Part shown: positions 62,801-64,000 of the stretch, in pieces | Layout: every line of letters begins with the position of its first letter | Position numbering within the stretch: the stretch's first letter is position 1 | NCBI GenBank assembly: GCA_009760855.2 | Contig: WPIO01000046.1 | Location: forward strand, 1,119,001 to 1,183,000 | Length of the DNA: 64,000 bases | Direction of reading: 5' to 3' | Source: Cristatella mucedo | Lineage: Eukaryota; Bryozoa; Phylactolaemata; Cristatellidae | Made by a program: the position numbers and the translations under genes | The notes under the pieces: generated by a model | Databases searched by the model: none | The model's input: the letters and a program-made list of their open reading frames with translations, nothing else | What the model was told of the DNA's origin: nothing

Positions 62801-63724
62801 CAGCTCGGCTGCAAACAAGGTCGCGCAGTGGATCTCATCTTGCTCGGAGACGTGCGACGTGCCCGGCAGGCGCGACTCTGCCGCGGCTGCGACCACGGTC
62901 CAGGACGGCGTCGGCGCTGCAGCAGGCGGCATCTCGCGATGCTGCGTGCTAGCCGACAGCGGTGGTGGCCCTCTGGCGGCAAAGAAGGAGTGCGTGCGAG
63001 CGCTGGGCCGCGAGGCGCCCTCGTCGTGCGTGCTGCAGCCGCTGGTGCAAGGGATAAAGCAGGCCATCAAGCAGGACGATCCGGCGGCGGCGCCGAGCAA
63101 GCAGCAGCAGCCACCGCCGTCTAGCCGCGACCAACTGCGGAGGCTCTTCTCTCAAGAGCTCGACGAGTTTGACGAGTACTTTGACCGACCGGGGGAGCAC
63201 AACTCCTTCGGGCGCCTCGTGTCACCGTCGACCGGCAGCGGAGGAGGCAGCTGCGTGACATCGCCTGCAGCCTTGACCGCCCCGCCGGGCTGTAGCATAT
63301 TCGACGAGTACTTTGAGGAGGGCGTGCCCATCGGACTCCTGTCGCTGCAAGCCCAGCAGCAGCAGCACCTTCTGCAGGCAGCGGCCGGCGGCGGATCGCC
63401 GGGCGCTGCCTGCAGTGCGCCGTGCTGCCACCTCCAGCAGTGCGGGTCGTGCACCTTTGCGCCGCCGCCGCTGCCCTCGCAGGCCGACGTTGATGGAGGC
63501 GGCCGGACAGGGCGGCACCTGCTGCTCAAGGTGCCCAAGCCGAGCGGCTTCCTCAACTGGTCGGAGCAGCAGCAGCCGCTGCCGCTGTCGGGCCCGCCGC
63601 CGATGTGCTCCGAATGCCGACAGCAGCAGCAGCAGTCTGCGAACGACTGCTGTTTCGGCGGCTGCGGCAGTGTGTGCGACGAGAGTGCCACATGCGGCGC
63701 TCGGCAGCAGCAGCAGCCGCTCAG
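47698..63724 (+). CDS. FNIP: Folliculin-interacting protein (13 exons visible, 3' end outside window)
   Basis: FNIP binds folliculin; the complex is the GAP for RagC/D at lysosomes and links AMPK, mTORC1 and MiT/TFE factors. Exons: 47698-47780, 48414-48540, 54838-54969, 55332-55438, 55636-55710, 57856-57971, 58030-58197, 58314-58507, 61011-61208, 61392-61564, 61782-61902, 62051-62103, 62282-63724. The sum is 2990 nt (996 codons + 2 nt). Landmarks: [11 protein letters not shown] and RGRPLLLDS (exon 2), [20 protein letters not shown] (exon 4), HSLPMDVP (7), SLQRRWRRS (8), [18 protein letters not shown] (9), [10 protein letters not shown] (10), LSWVPTVIP (11), [12 protein letters not shown] (12), [18 protein letters not shown] and [11 protein letters not shown] (13). 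These are the FNIP longin and DENN-type N and M regions. The last exon is a 1443-nt low-complexity linker; the FNIP C domain must lie past 64000. Vertebrates have FNIP1 and FNIP2; I do not assign between them. Confidence 0.95.
47781..48413 (+). other. FNIP intron 1
   Basis: Contains TCACATGA (47895-47902) and CACGTG (48101-48106). No repeats recognised. Confidence 0.7.
48414..48540 (+). CDS. FNIP: FNIP exon 2
   Basis: Residues 28-70. [17 protein letters not shown], then [12 protein letters not shown], matching the FDPSQIRLIVY...RGRNVLFDS core. Acceptor GTTTCAG, donor CAG|GTACGT, phase 0. Too short to stand out as an open reading frame. Confidence 0.92.
48825..49105 (-). repeat. LINE-2 3' UTR
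   Basis: Antisense; ATGTAATGTAATGTATCTCC start, GTGTTACGCAGGAGAGTTTT, AACAAAGAGAAAGTGGGAAG. Highly similar to 9215-9460, so these are relatively young copies. Confidence 0.85.
49440..51110 (+). mobile_element. LINE-1 RT body, decayed
   Basis: Broken translations show [27 protein letters not shown] and [12 protein letters not shown], the order expected of a CR1/L2-type reverse transcriptase (finger and palm). The YADD region near 50400 reads [10 protein letters not shown] in part. Many stops. Confidence 0.75.
51360..52400 (+). mobile_element. LINE-1 C-terminal fragment interrupted by LINE-2
   Basis: 51530-51620 encodes [20 protein letters not shown]; the LINE resumes after 51880 with [18 protein letters not shown] and a decayed tail at 52330-52390. 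The gap is filled by LINE-2 3' sequence (51625-51870). Confidence 0.75.
51625..51870 (-). repeat. LINE-2 3' UTR, nested
   Basis: Antisense: CTGTAACTCCACAAAGACTA, CTGTTACGAAGGAAAGTTTT, CACGCAACAAAGAGAAAGTG, as in the copy at 48825. Confidence 0.8.
52675..52855 (+). mobile_element. SINE-A copy
   Basis: GGGTACAGTGTGTGCACTTC, CCAGGTTGTCGATTTGAGCC (mutated B box), GCTGCAATCGGGTTGATAAC. Confidence 0.65.
53362..53432 (+). repeat. 24-bp minisatellite, 3 units
   Basis: CTTTGACCTCGTCTTT, CTTGACCTCGTCTTTGGCGT, CTTGACCTCATCTTTCGTGT in tandem. Confidence 0.85.
53648..53830 (-). mobile_element. SINE-B reference copy
   Basis: Antisense. In SINE sense: A box TGGGCCCAGTGGCTAAAG, B box GGGCTCGAGCTCC, spacer GGCATATGTGAAGCGC, then TTAAGTTCTCTCAGGGCGCT stem-loop tail and TTTATAAATGAATTACA. 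Confidence 0.85.
54838..54969 (+). CDS. FNIP: FNIP exon 3
   Basis: Residues 71-114. [20 protein letters not shown], a Ser/Pro linker, ends LPKYQ (human LKYQ). Donor CAA|GTTCGT is weak but gives the right phase and the next codon is in register. Confidence 0.88.
54970..55331 (+). other. FNIP intron 3
   Basis: No repeat or extra exon recognised. Confidence 0.6.
55332..55438 (+). CDS. FNIP: FNIP exon 4
   Basis: Residues 115-150. [19 protein letters not shown] and [14 protein letters not shown]. Acceptor CTTTTAG, donor AA|GTGAGT, phase 2. Confidence 0.93.
55636..55710 (+). CDS. FNIP: FNIP exon 5
   Basis: Residues 150-175. [20 protein letters not shown] (human RSPPQLMLSKVFTARTGSS). The donor AAG|GTCAGT at 55711 keeps frame with exon 6. 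A competing donor ACT|GTAAGG lies 5 nt upstream and would put TGA first in exon 6. Confidence 0.8.
56779..56852 (+). repeat. (CT)n microsatellite
   Basis: CT repeat with one CCCT interruption near 56837. Confidence 0.97.
57306..57348. repeat. Perfect 19-bp inverted repeat, 5-nt loop
   Basis: CTTTACCTCGGCTGCCTTG, loop TACGC, then its exact complement. GC-rich, no mismatch. Confidence 0.95.
57675..57740 (+). repeat. LINE-1 tail, decayed
   Basis: GGTGCCCAGGGAGAGTTTTG, CTCACTTAGGGTGCTATTCA, AATGCATTA. Confidence 0.55.
57856..57971 (+). CDS. FNIP: FNIP exon 6
   Basis: Residues 175-214. [19 protein letters not shown], poorly conserved linker. Supported by acceptor TTATCCAG, donor G|GTAAGG, and phases that fit exon 5 (AG|T) and exon 7 (G|GA). 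Following intron is only 58 bp. Confidence 0.72.
58030..58197 (+). CDS. FNIP: FNIP exon 7
   Basis: Residues 214-270. [14 protein letters not shown] and [10 protein letters not shown] match HSNPMDMPG...DRDSGIARSAS. Donor C|GTACGT, phase 1. Confidence 0.9.
58314..58507 (+). CDS. FNIP: FNIP exon 8
   Basis: Residues 270-334. [21 protein letters not shown] matches the conserved QRRWRRSQTTSLENG. Acceptor CTTTCAG, donor GAG|GTGCGT, phase 0. Confidence 0.94.
58970..59450 (+). mobile_element. LINE-1 C-terminus and 3' end
   Basis: Three-frame reading recovers [31 protein letters not shown] and the pre-tail CACCGTGCATGTAACCACTA; tail GCCCAGAAAGAGACCAAGTT, CTCTGAGGGTGCTATAC. Confidence 0.8.
59757..60010 (-). 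repeat. Diverged LINE-2-like 3' remnant
   Basis: Antisense: CCATGTGATTATGCAGGAGA and GCACTCAAAGCCCAAGCTG resemble the GTGTTACGCAGGAGAG...GCACTCACAGCCTAAGC blocks of LINE-2. Confidence 0.45.
60066..60087 (+). repeat. (AAT)n microsatellite
   Basis: Short AATAATAATAATAAT run abutting a SINE-A end. Confidence 0.85.
60090..60235 (-). mobile_element. SINE-A copy
   Basis: Antisense: TTTTGTATAGCAACAGAAGA, AGCAATAAAGGATCGCCCAC, ATTCGAACCCGCAATCTCGG, AACCGCCTTACCTGG. Confidence 0.85.
60238..60362 (-). repeat. LINE-1 3' end
   Basis: Antisense: GATAAAGCGCCCTCAGAGAA, CTCAATCTCTTTCTAGGCGC, TTTACATTTGCTGCAAAGTG, ATCATGCTTGAAAAACAT. Stops exactly where the hairpin begins. Confidence 0.85.
60363..60403. 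repeat. Perfect 18-bp inverted repeat, 5-nt loop
   Basis: GTCTAGATCTAATGATGT, loop TATCT, then its exact complement. Confidence 0.95.
61011..61208 (+). CDS. FNIP: FNIP exon 9
   Basis: Residues 335-400. [20 protein letters not shown] and [18 protein letters not shown]. Acceptor CTCTTGCAG, donor GAG|GTACAG. Confidence 0.95.
61392..61564 (+). CDS. FNIP: FNIP exon 10
   Basis: Residues 401-458. [26 protein letters not shown] and [14 protein letters not shown]. Donor TT|GTAAGT, phase 2. Confidence 0.95.
61782..61902 (+). CDS. FNIP: FNIP exon 11
   Basis: Residues 458-498. [20 protein letters not shown], human LPALLTAVLTNHLAWVPTV. Donor TGG|GTGGGT, phase 0. Confidence 0.95.
62051..62103 (+). CDS. 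FNIP: FNIP exon 12 (53 nt)
   Basis: Residues 499-516. [17 protein letters not shown], near-identical to vertebrate [12 protein letters not shown]. Acceptor GTTTCAG, donor AG|GTGAGC. Confidence 0.95.
62282..63724 (+). CDS. FNIP: FNIP exon 13 (1443 nt, low-complexity linker)
   Basis: Residues 516-997. Starts with the conserved [30 protein letters not shown], then a Ser/Gly/Ala/Gln/Cys-rich linker. FDEYF occurs twice (812-816, 856-860), where vertebrate FNIP1 shows the motif as SLFDEYF. Two Cys clusters (893-906 and 958-987) and three Gln runs (CAG-rich). Ends CTC AG|GTAGGG, phase 2; the next codon would otherwise be a stop, but the FNIP C domain has not yet appeared, so I take the donor as real. 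Confidence 0.9.
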
Positions 63725-63757
63725 GTAGGGAGGATGCTGTCGTGCCCACTGTGCTTG

Positions 63758-63845
<88 letters not shown>

Positions 63846-64000
63846 CTGGGGGGCCATCCGACCGCCTGCGGTCTCCAACCCTGAGGCTGGTGGATGAAGG
63901 CAGCAGGCACTGGGTGACCGCAGCCGGTCGCTGTCAGCGCTCCTGTGTCTGTCGCTCCTCTTGCATTGTTGCACAGTGCTGCTGTGGTCGACACGTTTGA
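63725..64000 (+). other. Start of FNIP intron 13, with (CT)n
   Basis: Donor GTAGGG, then a pure CT tract at 63762-63841. No further FNIP exon is visible before the window ends. Confidence 0.75.
63762..63841 (+). repeat. (CT)n microsatellite, 80 bp
   Basis: Pure CT, beginning 37 bp after the FNIP exon 13 donor. Confidence 0.98.

Overview
This is a window of metazoan nuclear DNA. It holds three conserved eukaryotic genes split by GT-AG introns (58 bp to about 9.7 kb), no bacterial-style operons, many degraded non-LTR retrotransposons, tRNA-derived SINEs, pogo/Tigger-like DNA transposons and long CT/GA, TG and TA microsatellites. I think it is an invertebrate bilaterian, but I cannot name the phylum from sequence alone.

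Layout. (1) 1-3307: upstream non-coding DNA, becoming GC-rich from about 2050, with a palindromic CRE (TGACGTCA) 138 bp before the first start codon. (2) 3308-38003, + strand: a complete 17-exon gene for mitochondrial 2-oxoglutarate dehydrogenase E1 (OGDH, 1032 aa as modelled). (3) 38773-47121, - strand: a complete 7-exon gene for the LDL-receptor-related-protein-associated protein RAP (LRPAP1, 360 aa, C-terminal RTEL), tail-to-tail with OGDH. (4) 47698 to beyond the right edge, + strand: a folliculin-interacting protein gene (FNIP), head-to-head with LRPAP1 across 576 bp. Thirteen exons (996 complete codons) are visible; the C-terminal domain lies outside the window. All splice phases in the three models agree, which is the main internal evidence for the exon borders.

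The genes belong to different processes: OGDH to the TCA cycle in the mitochondrial matrix, RAP to chaperoning LDL-receptor family proteins in the ER, FNIP to lysosomal nutrient sensing (folliculin complex, Rag GTPases, AMPK, MiT/TFE factors). The shared intergenic region makes LRPAP1/FNIP the only obvious candidates for joint regulation.

Introns carry most of the repeat load. Two non-LTR lineages of CR1/L2 type are visible: 'LINE-1' here (3' end a stem-loop followed by ATT repeats) and 'LINE-2' here (3' end TACATTACATTA). Two tRNA-headed SINE families are present: SINE-A, and SINE-B, whose 3' end is the same stem-loop as LINE-1. These names are local labels, not database names. I found no CRISPR array, no functional tRNA or rRNA gene, and no intact transposase or reverse transcriptase. 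The best leads are the MiT/TFE-type motifs around FNIP exon 1, a pair of competing splice donors in FNIP exon 5, two perfect short-loop hairpins in FNIP introns, the LINE/SINE shared stem-loop, and loss of an acidic motif region in OGDH.
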